Of a stretch of DNA of 64,000 bases, positions 1 to 10,545 are shown piece after piece. The stretch comes from Sanderia malayensis (lineage: Eukaryota; Cnidaria; Scyphozoa; Semaeostomeae; Pelagiidae): assembly GCA_013076295.1 (NCBI GenBank), contig RQOL01000876.1:2604001-2668000 (forward strand), in the 5' to 3' direction. Below the pieces are notes generated by a model, which was not told the origin of the DNA, ran no database searches, and worked only from the letters and a program-made list of their open reading frames with translations. The number at the start of each line of letters is the position of its first letter. The first letter of the stretch is position 1. Both the position numbers and the translations under genes were made by a program.

Positions 1-616
1 CGGGGGACAATTGCCAGAGTAGATTTGCCGCGTTAACATTAACAACTCTTAACTAGTTGATTCTTATTCTATTGATTCTTAGCTTAACGATTCTACTGCA
101 GCTCTCAGTGCCTGAACACTGAAATGAAACTATCTAGCGACATTTCCAACTGACAATTGCCTCCAATAATATATACACCGCTCTAACTACCGTCAAGAAT
201 CATGTAACCGATCGTAACCCATGTGGGGAGATTTATAGTTGACATGCGCTGTGGTGGCAAAACCTTGTAGTTGTTCACCCAGATTCAATTCAATTTACAC
301 GTTTCCTTATGGGAAACTTTTTTTGAAGCCAACTCTTAAACTTTCTTAGCAATTTCCTGATTTCAGTATCAAAACTTTTTAGCAGCAATTGAAAAGTTTT
401 ACGTTACCGAGCATTCTCACTGACAGAAGTGCAATGTTATGTCATGGATAATATTATGGAGATAAATCTTTATTTTATTATGACTGTTGTTATTTTATAA
501 TTTATCATGTACATACAATCGAGTTCAGTTGTTTGTGTTGCAACGAAATTACTTGCTGCCTGCTATATGCATTTGTGTCTAATATCTATTCAATCTATAT
601 ACTGTTGTTACTGCAG
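1..616. other. Intron of the ATP2C-like gene (no exon seen)
   Basis: The window opens inside an intron. No stretch here encodes the P-type ATPase segment that precedes the first visible exon, and the reading frames are short and low in complexity. The acceptor for the first exon is at 611-616 (ctgcag). Exons upstream of the window are presumed. Confidence 0.6.
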
Positions 617-1874
617 GAGTATTGCTGCTTTGTCATTGATAACAATATCGACATTAATGAAGTTTCCAAATCCACTAAATGCAATGCAAATTTTGTGGAT
701 CAATATTATCATGGACGGACCACCCGCTCAAAGGTAGCAAAGATATCATTATCTTCACTCTTTCTCCCTGAATCCATCCACCAGATGTTGCTTGCAGTGA
801 ATGATTTGTGTGCGTGGCAGTGTCTCCAATTGGGATGTCCGTAATATGAGGTGGGCATTATTTCTTTTAGTCTTGGTGTTGAACCAGTTGATAAAGACGT
901 GATGAAAAGACCACCTCGTAAAGCGACCAATCCGATGATCACGAAATTCTTGATTCTTCAAGTTGTGTCGTCAGCTTTGCTTATTGTCATGGGAACATTG
1001 TTTATCTTTGGACGAGAGGTATTCTTCTTGGATTTATAAACAATCTAATAATACCCTCGGGACGATCGATTAATCAAGTGTTCAAGTTATTAACCTTGAA
1101 CTTATCATATTTCCAGATGGCTGATAATATAGTCACGCCACGTGACACAACAATGACGTTCACGTGTTTTGTATTCTTTGACATGTTCAATGCACTCAGC
1201 TGTCGATCCCAGGTGAGCAGTTCAGTTCAACTGTGAAATGAGCTTGAAGTTTGTTCGTGAAAGGCAAAGTTCAACAGTTGCTCCAGCTATATTACACTTT
1301 TTTTTATGAGGAACCAGTTTATAAGGAACCTGGATCTAGGATTTCTTGTAAACTACAATGGATTCTTTTGTTCTATTGTTTCCTTTAACAATAGAAAACA
1401 ATAGAAAATTTAAGGAACTTTTACTACCAGAGCTCGAGGTGTGGGTTCCCTATAAGATAAAAAGCGTGTATACCACTACAGGAAACCAAGGCGAAGGGAA
1501 ATGTAAGTCGTTTAAGAAAGCGAAGCGGGCAGTCAAAATGTCAACGGCATTCCCTTTCACAAATTCAAATTAGCAACTGAAAAATTATTTATATTTTATT
1601 TTGGTTGCAGACCAAGTCAGTGTTGGAAATTGGTTTCTTCTCTAACCGAATGTTTTTGTATGCCGTTGGAGGTTCAATAGTCGGACAAATGTTGGTCATA
1701 TACGTGCCTCCACTCCAATCCATATTCCAAACTGAGGCTCTGAGCATCATGGATTTATTACTGCTCGTTTCTATATCATCCTCTGTATTCATTTTGGACG
1801 AAATAAAAAAACTATGTCTGAAAATTAAGACAAGACGGAGAAAAGCCAGAAGCAAAATGATGGGTCTTGTTTAA
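617..1874 (+). CDS. ATP2C1: Secretory-pathway Ca2+/Mn2+ ATPase (SPCA), C-terminal part
   Basis: Partial gene; the 5' exons lie outside the window. Exons are 617-733, 871-1018, 1117-1212 and 1611-1874 (stop TAA), with GT-AG introns and matching phases, giving about 208 residues. They contain [20 protein letters not shown], the M6 region of SPCA pumps whose Asn/Asp pair binds Ca2+/Mn2+, then [31 protein letters not shown] and the last membrane helices, ending in a basic tail. This matches vertebrate SPCA1/Pmr1 almost residue for residue and differs from SERCA and PMCA pumps. The protein pumps Ca2+ and Mn2+ into the Golgi lumen using ATP. Likely poly(A) signals are AATAAA at 2178-2183 and 2205-2210. 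A foldback element sits in the last intron (1295-1468). SPCA1 and SPCA2 cannot be separated from this fragment; invertebrates usually have one gene. Confidence 0.93.
1295..1468. mobile_element. Foldback MITE, family A (short copy)
   Basis: The ends read CACtttttttt-atgaggaacc and ggttccctataagataaaaagcgtg, an imperfect terminal inverted repeat. TA flanks both sides (1293-1294 and 1469-1470), as in Tc1/mariner-type TA insertion. The interior also holds the ttaaggaact motif. The longer relative at 38466-38879 has the same ends. No transposase is present. Confidence 0.65.
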
Positions 1875-2252
1875 CATGGAGGTAGTAGCAGTTTGAATGG
1901 TGGAGCATTTTGATTTCAAGAATAATGGCGTTTGTATAGAACAAATAGAACAAGACTTTAGTAAGTGATTATTTATATTTGAATATTATGATTGGCAAGA
2001 GAGGAGCTACTTTTTACCAGCATTTTTGCGTTTTAAGTGACTAATATTTTAGCAAATATATACGAGTATACATAATGAATTATATTTAAGTGTGCAAATT
2101 GAGACAAGCAATTTCAGGTTTGTTTAGTGTGAATCAAATGAATTCGAAGATTCAATACATCCACTGGCTCAATTGCAAATAAAATCAAGGCATGTGTCCA
2201 CTTCAATAAAACAAAAAAATCAAGCTATGTTTTCTGATCATCTTATAAATGT
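1875..2252. other. Convergent intergenic region
   Basis: The spacer lies between the ATP2C stop and the stop of the minus-strand PDI gene. It holds candidate poly(A) signals for the plus-strand gene (2178-2183, 2205-2210). I see no further gene in it. Confidence 0.6.
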
Positions 2253-3857
2253 TTATAGTTCTTCTTTAGCCGCGGGTTTGAATTGGTTCAGGACATTTTT
2301 ACGACGGTACACATTGTCAACTTGGCTGCTGCTCATCTGTCCACCTGAAAATTCACAAAATCAATGTGAATCAGACATAATCAATTGCTCAAAATAAATA
2401 TTACATAATGTGCGGTATATTGAGGGGGGGGGGTGGTTGTATTACCTAGCATTCTTTCAAGTCGTTCCAGTTCTTTTGCTGCATAATCGTCACCTTTTTC
2501 CACCATCTTTTCCATGACTTTAACATAATACTTTGCAGCTCTGAAAATAAAGTATGCCAGTATGAACAATAGCCTTCAAGGATAATTATGATCAAAGTTG
2601 TGAATTTCCCAATGAACATACTTTTGATCTTCTTGTCCATCAATTGCAGCTTTTGCTTCGGTAATCACCTCATCCTTTGACACCTGGGTAAGAGAGAATT
2701 ATAACTGTGAAGGGATGAAAATTGTGAAGGGTTAGCAGACTAGGAGACAGGTGATAATTAAGATTAACTACCTACCTTTTTGGCCATGAACTTCCCAGCC
2801 AATTCATCAAACTTGTCAATTCTTCCTTCCTGAAGTGAAAATTTGTTGTTGATGAGTATGATTTTTTATATTCAAATAAACACTATTTAGTTTCTTTGAG
2901 ATAGTAATAATTCAATCTTACTTGTTCATTAAGACTTCCACCAAGTCTTCTGTTCAGTTTACATTTCGTATTAAGGAAGTCGACAAAATCTTGCTCATCA
3001 CGGCCACCTTCATACTGCAAATAAAAAACAGGACTGATTAGAATGGCAGGATATGTTGCTTCTTTAAATATTTGGGAGCAACCAAAACTATGAACTTACT
3101 TCTTCTCCGTCTTTGTTGTTCTTTGGAAAGAATTTCATTGTTGGGAAGCCAGAAATTCCATACCTACAATGAAATATATCATGCTCTTGTGCACACGTGT
3201 ATTTTGCATACAATACTATCAATTTAAAAAATAATTATAAATCTAATTACAATTTAATAAAACAGAACATACTTTTCAGACAATGGACGGTTTTCTGCAT
3301 TATCAGCATCAACTTTGGCAACAACGCACTACAAAGAAAATATAGCCCTCTTATTTTTATTCACCCACATTTCATCTTATTTCCATGCAACCAACTAACC
3401 AACTGTTATTGGAAATTTAATTGCATCTTACATTGTGATCATATTTGTAGGTTTCTGCAACTTTCTCGTAAATGGGAGCCAACCTTTTGCAATGCCCACA
3501 CCCTTTGAAAATAAGAACGAAAGTTTAACAATAAAATGTGGCCTAAATGTTACGACTTTGAAAAGTTGCATACTTAGAGTTTTAGAAATCAGTTATTGCG
3601 TGATCTAGGTAAATTGTAGTTGACTTTTCGGAGAACAACGTTGATTATATTGATAATATGCAAAGATTTTGTAAACTAGTGCAGGACATAATGGAAAGTA
3701 GGCCCGTTTACTCACAAGGTGCATAAAATTCAACAAGTACATCTTTCTTGGAGTCTAACGCGATGCTTTCAAAGTTTGAAGCTGTTAAATCGATGACATC
3801 ACTTGCATTTGAGCTAAATAAAGCTAATGACAAGACAAACAACAAGATTGATATCAT
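2253..3857 (-). CDS. ER protein disulfide isomerase, one thioredoxin domain plus ERp29-like C-terminal domain
   Basis: Nine exons on the minus strand: 3716-3857, 3432-3502, 3273-3328, 3100-3163, 2922-3014, 2776-2829, 2622-2683, 2446-2540 and 2253-2344. They total 729 nt and 242 residues. Residues 1 to about 19 are a signal peptide (MISILLFVLSLALFSSNAS). A single thioredoxin fold follows with the PDI active site APWCGHC (Cys49 and Cys52; the Trp codon is split by an intron) and SGFPTMKFFP with the cis-proline. The rest is a helical ERp29/D domain (EAKAAIDGQEDQKAAKYYVK and onward). The last four residues are KEEL, a KDEL-type ER retention signal. The tail is typical of ERp38/PDI-D proteins, which normally carry two thioredoxin domains; this one has one. 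It should catalyse disulfide formation and isomerisation in the ER lumen. The family call is firm, but no exact vertebrate orthologue is assigned. Confidence 0.92.
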
Positions 3858-4280
3858 TTTGAAGACTAAAAGTGGTTATTAAATCTACTAATTATCAAGA
3901 GTTCTGCCACAGCTTCGGAGATCTGGCTTCCATTCAACGAGAAACGTGGTATATTCTCCTTTGTCTCATTTCAACCAAAGCATTTCGGGACTGTTGTCCT
4001 TCAGGGGTGATATTGGGGGCCTAGGTGGGTATTGAAGGGGGGGGGGGTAATATGGAACTTGGCAGGGACTAATTGACATTTGGGACTCAAAATAATGGCA
4101 TGGCATTTGTTGGTAATGACTTTAGACGATAAAAAAATACACAACGTATGTTTAAAAATCAGTTTGAAAAAGTCAATTCATCATGCTGGAGTCTTAATGA
4201 TAGATGCGTTCTGTATAGTTCGTGCATCCAAATTCTTAAAACAATGCTAATTATCACAAATTTAAGGTTATGATTATTTC
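3858..4280. other. Intergenic region upstream of the PDI gene
   Basis: This short spacer holds the PDI 5' region and the SMIM13 3' region. It contains a G-rich tract (around 4036-4048). I see no coding frame. Confidence 0.5.
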
Positions 4281-4668
4281 TCAAGATAAATGATCATCTG
4301 TATTGGAAGATGAATCAATTTTGTGTCTTAGCCGAGAAGATCTTCTTAATTTTACATCTGAAAGGGAAGAAGTTTGTTGCCTCTTTCCATTCTTCTCTTT
4401 CTGTCCATTTCCATAAACAAGTTCTTTAATAAATTGAAACTTAATTAAAAACATTTTCCAGATGATAAACCAACCTAAAAATAAAGGTTCAATTACAGAT
4501 GTGGTTGTAGAGCGGACTATAGGTTCGTAATCATCATTATTAAAAACATAATTTTCAGTGAAAGTAAATAATTTTCAAACCCAAGACGACAACTGTGAGA
4601 ACAATAATAACAGCAATAAGGAGCGAAGCTAGGCCAGCCAAAATCTCTGTCACATTGAGCTCGTTCAT
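4281..4668 (-). CDS. SMIM13: Small integral membrane protein 13
   Basis: Two exons, 4581-4668 and 4281-4474, with a 106-bp intron, encode 93 residues; vertebrate SMIM13 is about 91. Exon 1 gives an N-terminal membrane helix (ILAGLASLLIAVIIVLTVVV). The reading frame continues as LGWFIIWKMFLIKFQFIKEL, matching the SMIM13 signature of CGWYFVWHLFL followed by SKFKFLREL. The tail is polar and basic (KLRRSSRLRHK) and ends in an acidic serine-rich stretch. The donor is weak (GG|gtttga) but is the only one that joins the two conserved halves in frame. Without splicing, exon 1 stops eight codons later. The function of the family is unknown. It lies head to head with CTNNBL1. Confidence 0.85.
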
Positions 4669-4938
4669 TTTTGTTCACCGAAACTTGGCATGAACAAACA
4701 TTTCAACCATTTAATTGGAATAAAATTGTCTAATTAAATGACAAACCATTTTCCAACAATATCTCAATGTTTTTATTCTTTCTTTGTTGTTGTCGCTTGC
4801 TTGCTTGCAACAATTTTATCCCTTACACCCCTGTGGATTAACAAGTGAACGAGGCAGATACAAGAGGGGAGACAATGGAAAATTTATTGTCTTGTTTATG
4901 CAATGCATGTAGTATAAAGTTGAAAATAATCTATAATT
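4669..4938. promoter_or_regulatory. Putative bidirectional promoter SMIM13/CTNNBL1
   Basis: Only 270 bp separate the SMIM13 ATG (minus strand) from the CTNNBL1 ATG (plus strand), so both 5' UTRs and core promoters must fall here or overlap the genes. I see no convincing TATA box and infer the role from the head-to-head layout. Confidence 0.5.
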
Positions 4939-7900
4939 ATGAATGTCAACGAAGTTTTGTCACTCAAGGTGATTAGTTAATATTTCATAGATTTATAGAT
5001 TGCTGTAGCTGAGGTAAAGCAGAACAGCAGGGACATCGATTTTGCTTAAAGCATAGGCAAGGCAGACTCATGTTTGAACTTTTTTTTTTAAGTAATTCTT
5101 GGTTCATTTTTTGTAGCCTGAGACTAGAGGGTTAAAAAGGAAGATCTTAGATATCCAAAACAAAGGAGAAAGAAAAGAGAAGGAGAAGAAATCACGAAAG
5201 AGAGAGGCGCAAGATATCCCAGAAGCAGAATATCAATTTAAAAGAATTCTAAAGACAAAATCAGAGAAGGATGTTGATAAACCGTTGGTTGTTAAAGAGC
5301 AAGATGTTTCATCAACTGTATTGTCCAAAAAAGAACCATCAAGTGCATCAGAAAAAGAGAAAATTTTAGCTGCACTTGAAAATGAACGAAATGAACCTGA
5401 GGTATACTTATGAATATTTTTCAAGTAAATCAAGTTTAGACATGCAAGTGCTTTTATTTCATTAATATAATGAAACTATTTAATTGTACTAAATTAGTAA
5501 ATTTTTTATCATTTTGCAATAGGGTGAAGTTATTGATCTAAGTTATGTGAAGAGGATGATCCTATCATTTGAAAAGAAAGTCACCAAAAATTCAGAAATG
5601 AGAATAAAGTTTCCTGACAATCCAGAGAAGTATGCTTAAAATTATATCAACCTCATATGTAACAGTAGTTTCGACCTTTTTGAGGCTTGCATCTTCTTGC
5701 ATGAGCAGTTAGGAGGTTGATGAAGCTTGCATCTTCTTGCATGAGCTGCTAGGAGGTTGATGAAGCTTGCATCTTCTTGCATGAGCAGCTAGGAAGTTGA
5801 CGAAGCTTACATCTTCTTGCATGAGCTGCTAGATAGTTGAGGAAGCTTGCATGTTCTTGCATGAGCTGCTAGGAGGTTGACGAAGCTTGCATCTTTTTGT
5901 ATGAGCAGTTAGGAGGTTGACGAAGCTTACATCTTCTTGCATGAGCTGCTAGGAGGTTGATGAAGCTTGCATCTTCTTGCATGAGCAGCTAGGAAGTTGA
6001 CGAAGCTTACATCTTCTTGCATGAGCTGCTAGATAGTTGAGGAAGCTTGCATGTTCTTGCATGAGCTGCTAGGAGGTTGATGAAGCTTGCATCTTTTTGT
6101 ATGAGCAGTTAGGAGGTTGATGAAGCTTGCATCTTCTTGCATGAGCTGCTAGGAGGTTGATGAAGCTTGCATCTTCTTGCATGAGCAGCTAGGAAGTTGA
6201 CGAAGCTTACATCTTCTTGCATGAGCTGCTAGATAGTTGACGAAGCTTGCATCTTCTTGCATGAGCTGCTAGGAGGTTGATGAAGCTTGCATCTTTTTGT
6301 ATGAGCAGTTAGGAGGTTGATGAAGCTTGCATCTTCTTGCATGAGCTGCTAGGAGGTTGATGAAGCTTGCATCTTCTTGCATGAGCAGCTAGGAAGTTGA
6401 CGAAGCTTGCATCTTCTTGCATGAGCTGCTAGATAGTTGAGGAAGCTTGCATGTTCTTGCATGAGCTGCTAGGAGGTTGACGAAGCTTGCATCTTCTTGC
6501 ATGAGCAGCTAGGAAGTTGACGAAGCTTACATCTTCTTGCATGAGCTGCTAGATAGTTGAGGAAGCTTGCATGTTCTTGCATGAGCTGCTAGGAGGTTGA
6601 CGAAGCTTGCATCTTTTTGTATGAGCAGTTAGGAGGTTGATGAAGCTTGCATCTTCTTGCATGAGCTGCTAGATAGTTGAGGAAGCTTGCATGTTCTTGC
6701 ATGAGCTGCTAGGAGGTTGACGAAGCTTGCATCTTTTTGTATGAGCAGTTAGGAGGTTGATGAAGCTTGCATCTTCTTGCATGAGCAGCTAGGAAGTTGA
6801 CGAAGCTTACATCTTCTTAAACAAGCTTTGTGGAGTTTGATGTTAAATTTTTTCTTGATGACGTTCAATATCAGTTAATGATTATTTTTTATCAGATTTA
6901 TGGAATCCGAACTTGAGTTGCATGATGAAATTCAAAAGATGCACATCATTGCTACGGTGCCAGAATATTACCCAATTGTCATCAAACTAAATGCAGCCAA
7001 TACATTACTTGGCCTACTCAATCATGAAAATTCAGGTATGCAATTCCATATGCAGTTGAGTTTAAGAATGCTGTGTGAACGCTTTCGTGGATTATTCTTG
7101 ATGGATGTTTGATAAAGTTTGTTTTCGTTTTTCCTTTCAGATATCAGTATAGCTGTAATAGATCTTCTTCAAGAGATGACAGATGTTGATGCATTAAATG
7201 AAAGTGACGAAGATGCAGAGAACTTCATCGAAACATTGGTAAATTGTATTCTCGTCAACAAGCTTCTTTATCACCTCTGCAAGGGTGCAAGCGTTTAAAG
7301 TGTTGCAATTTCCATTAGCATTTGACAAATATTTCTTACTCTTACAGTATTTCATTGTCGTGGACATTTTCATCTGATTTTTTGAAGTAGTTGGATTATT
7401 TGTATATGCACATAAATTAATTTGTGCTATGTTTGATTAGCTCGAGCTGCAGATAGTAGCTGTTCTGGTTCAGTGTATGACGCGGCTGGATGAGAATCAA
7501 AAAGAGGAGGCTGATGGGGTTCAAAACGCCCTTTGTATGTCGTGTGATACTATTGTCTGATATAATTTTAATGTACACTGTTTTTGCTGACATTCAGGGT
7601 GATCTAATGCTGTATCGTTTTTTCTCAGCTATTATTGAGAATATCACTAGTTTGAAATCAGAATCCTGTTCAACAGCTGGTGAACAAGGACTTGTCGATT
7701 GGCTTCTGAAGAGATTAAAGGCAACAATTTTTATTATTATTTGCTATTTAACTCTTCGCATTTTGTGTCATTCATTTGTTCCTTTGATTATTATTGCATG
7801 CCGCGAGAATCTACAAAATTGTATTCATCATTATTGTTATTGAGAAGGAAGACGTAACTTTAATTATCTCTCTTTCTTTTAGAGGAAAGGTTTCGATCCA

Positions 7901-10069
7901 AATAAACTGTATGCAAGTGAGATTTTAGCCATCCTGCTACAAAACGAAGAAGGTGGCTTTGATATAATAATATTATTGCACCATCGCTTTAGCTATTTTA
8001 AGTAGCAGACGTCAGTCTTTGTCATAATATATCTATCTATTTCAATTTCAATTTAAAGGTAACAGGCAGTTAATTGGAGAGTTGAATGGCGTCGATATTC
8101 TGCTTCAAGCTCTGGCTGTAAGTTTCACGTCTCATCACTCCCTGAAAAATCTTTACGCTTAATCGATCAATAGCATGCAACTATATTTACCAGGGGGTAA
8201 GGTGGCGTATTTACGTTCTCTTTTAATTGTGTTTTCCAATCAAAGCATTTCAAAAGACACGACCCGTTAAATGCAGAGGAATTGGAATATATGGAAAATG
8301 TTTTCAACTGTTTATGTTCATCATTGCTTCACTTATCGAATAAAGAATTCTTCTTGAAAGGAGAAGGACTACAGCTCATGGTATTAATGCTAAAGTGAGA
8401 AATTCAAACCATGCACTAAATCTTTTTTATATTCTTAATCATCGTATCATTTAAATTAAATTAAATCTTGCCTGTCTTTAAATTGTTTCGATTTTCTTTA
8501 GAGAAAAGAAATTAAGTCGCACTAGTGCTTTGAAAGTTTTGGACTTTGCAATGACTGGTCCCGATGGAAGTGATAATTGCAACAAATTCATTGACATTCT
8601 CGGATTAAGAAGTCTATTTCCTTTATGGATGAAGGTTTTTGAATTCATTACTTCATTTGCTTTTAAGTAATATTTCCAGTTTGCTCTAAATTATGATTAT
8701 TTGGAGCTAGCTGGAATTGCTAGCATGTTCTGCTACAAATTATGAGCCCATTTCTTTCCACTATTGACAGCTTTTTTCTTCATTTTTCAGGCTCCGAAGA
8801 GAAACAAAAAGATTGGAAATTCCGTTGAAGACTCAGAAGGTATTTTGTTGTTGTTGTTGCTCGTGTACTTTAATTGACCATGCTGTCATAAGATAATGTC
8901 TGAGCTCCTATAAATCTATCTTTATCTCTATTTTTCCCAGAACATGCATCTTCAATAATTGCTTCGCTGTTTAGGCATCTGGTTGGTCCTAATCGAACAA
9001 GACTTGTGCAGAAGTTTGTTGAAAATGATCACATCAAGGTATTCATGGTCACGCTTACGTGATCTACCGTGTAAGATAACATCGTCACCGTGACGACCAA
9101 CCAAGACTGGACATCTTCTCACCATCCATTCTGCCCTTTGCTTTTCTGCTCGGTTCTAACATGTCCTTTCCCCTCCATGATTTCAAATTTTTGCACCAGC
9201 CCCCTTGTATTTGTTTTCTTGTTTTCTTGCCTTCCAAAGATGAAATTTTTTTCTGTTTATTTTTATTTTTCTCCCAGGTTGATCGTCTCATGCAGATATA
9301 TTTCAAATACCAAACAAAGGTTCAAGATGTCGACACCAAAATCGAGAAAGAAAAAGATGTAGGCTGGCTAATCTCTTTGTTCTCTGTCTTCTTCTTTTGC
9401 TGTACCCCACCCCCCCCTCCCCAACGTTGGCCTTCTTCCATTTATCTTCTCTTCATCAACAGTCTTCTTCATCTTCGTAGGAATTAGAGCGACAAGGTGA
9501 CGTAATAGATGACGATTTGGAAGATTCATTTTACCTGAGAAGATTAGATGCTGGCTTATTTATTTTGCAAGTTATTGTTTGCATCATAATGGAAGCATCC
9601 AGCTCTGGAGTTCCATCTGTAAGTATCAATTTCTGTATGGTTTAATCATGTCATGTCATTTCCTGTAATAATAGGTATCATTTGTCGTGGGTTCGTAATT
9701 TAAGTTTTCCACTAGTAACACCGTCTTTTAAAATTATTGAACATTATTCAAGACAACACCTAATTCACTTGTGATAATTACAAGCCTTTAATTTGTAGAT
9801 AAAAAATCGTGTGACACAAGTTCTCAATCAGCATGGAGGTTCCATCAAAGATATCAAACAGATTATGAGAGGTTTCTTCAAACTTTTGTTTGTTGCATAA
9901 TTGTATTTTTATATATGTATCATTTATCATTGAACTAAATTTGCTATTTTATCTGATCTTTTCGTATTAATTTCTTCTAGAATATGCGAGTCATGTTGGG
10001 GATTCTGATACAGATGAAAGCGTTGAGCTTGAGAAAAGAAGACTTTTGTCTCTAGTTGACCGATTTTGA
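4939..10069 (+). CDS. CTNNBL1: Beta-catenin-like protein 1 (spliceosome-associated armadillo protein)
   Basis: Seventeen exons: 4939-4968, 5117-5401, 5523-5629, 6896-7035, 7141-7238, 7441-7534, 7629-7720, 7883-7952, 8059-8117, 8246-8394, 8502-8634, 8791-8839, 8941-9038, 9278-9358, 9481-9618, 9799-9871 and 9981-10069. They total 1785 nt and 594 residues; human is 563. The start MNVNEVLSLK aligns with human MDVGELLSYQ. A basic NLS-rich N-terminus (LKRKIL, KEKEKKSRKRE) precedes the armadillo-like fold, with landmarks MRIKFPDNPEKFMESELELH, ADGVQNAL, FFLKGEGLQLMVLMLKEKK and FYLRRLDAGLFIL. The family binds the CDC5L/PRP19 complex and acts in pre-mRNA splicing in the nucleus. Intron 3 holds a 40-bp minisatellite. 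The intron after 7720 has a GC donor. Confidence 0.96.
5682..6818. repeat. 40-bp minisatellite, about 28 copies, in CTNNBL1 intron 3
   Basis: Direct tandem copies of a 40-bp unit (gaagcttgcatcttcttgca, then tgagctgctaggaggttgat). Units differ at a few fixed sites (gagctgct or gagcagct; cttgc or tttgt; ggaggttgat, gatagttgag or ggaagttgac). The variants recur in blocks of three or more units, so higher-order copying has occurred. There are no unique spacers. The array ends at tcttcttaaacaagc. Confidence 0.95.
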
Positions 10070-10545
10070 TCAACCAAATTCGTATTTTGTTAAACTCTTA
10101 TTTTTATTTCCACTGTATGCTTTGCATGATATGACAACACAAACACAACTCTTCTTTATTTCAGTTATTCTCAAACCTCTGTAGTATAAATATCAAAGTT
10201 TTGTGGGAAAATATTTTGATCAACATGGCACAAGTTTTATGATTGATTGAGTGAGACCACTCCGCTAGAAGACCTGGTACTTCGTCCTTAATCGTGAAAT
10301 ATCACAAAATATAATAAAATTTGCCCTGATACGATTGGAAATAGCAATAAAATGACTAAAATAATTGATTATTAAAAATATAGATTTCCATACAAAATGT
10401 TCGTGAATGGAAATTCCACCGTCCAAAAGTGTCCGTAAAGAGCACCGCGCATGTGACGTCACTCGGTCCAGTTCCAGTTCTTTTTGTGCGGTCGCCATCT
10501 TTGAATTATCCACCAAAGGCCTAACCATTGAAATAACATAAGAAA
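10070..10545. other. Intergenic region CTNNBL1-CYC1
   Basis: The spacer includes the CTNNBL1 3' UTR and the CYC1 promoter region. An 87-residue minus-strand frame at 10265-10528 has no recognisable domain. I see no other feature. Confidence 0.5.

Noticed and set aside
5682..6818. Regular direct repeats that could be read as a CRISPR-like array
   Set aside because: The 40-bp units are contiguous with no unique spacers, and they lie in an intron of a eukaryotic gene. It is a minisatellite.
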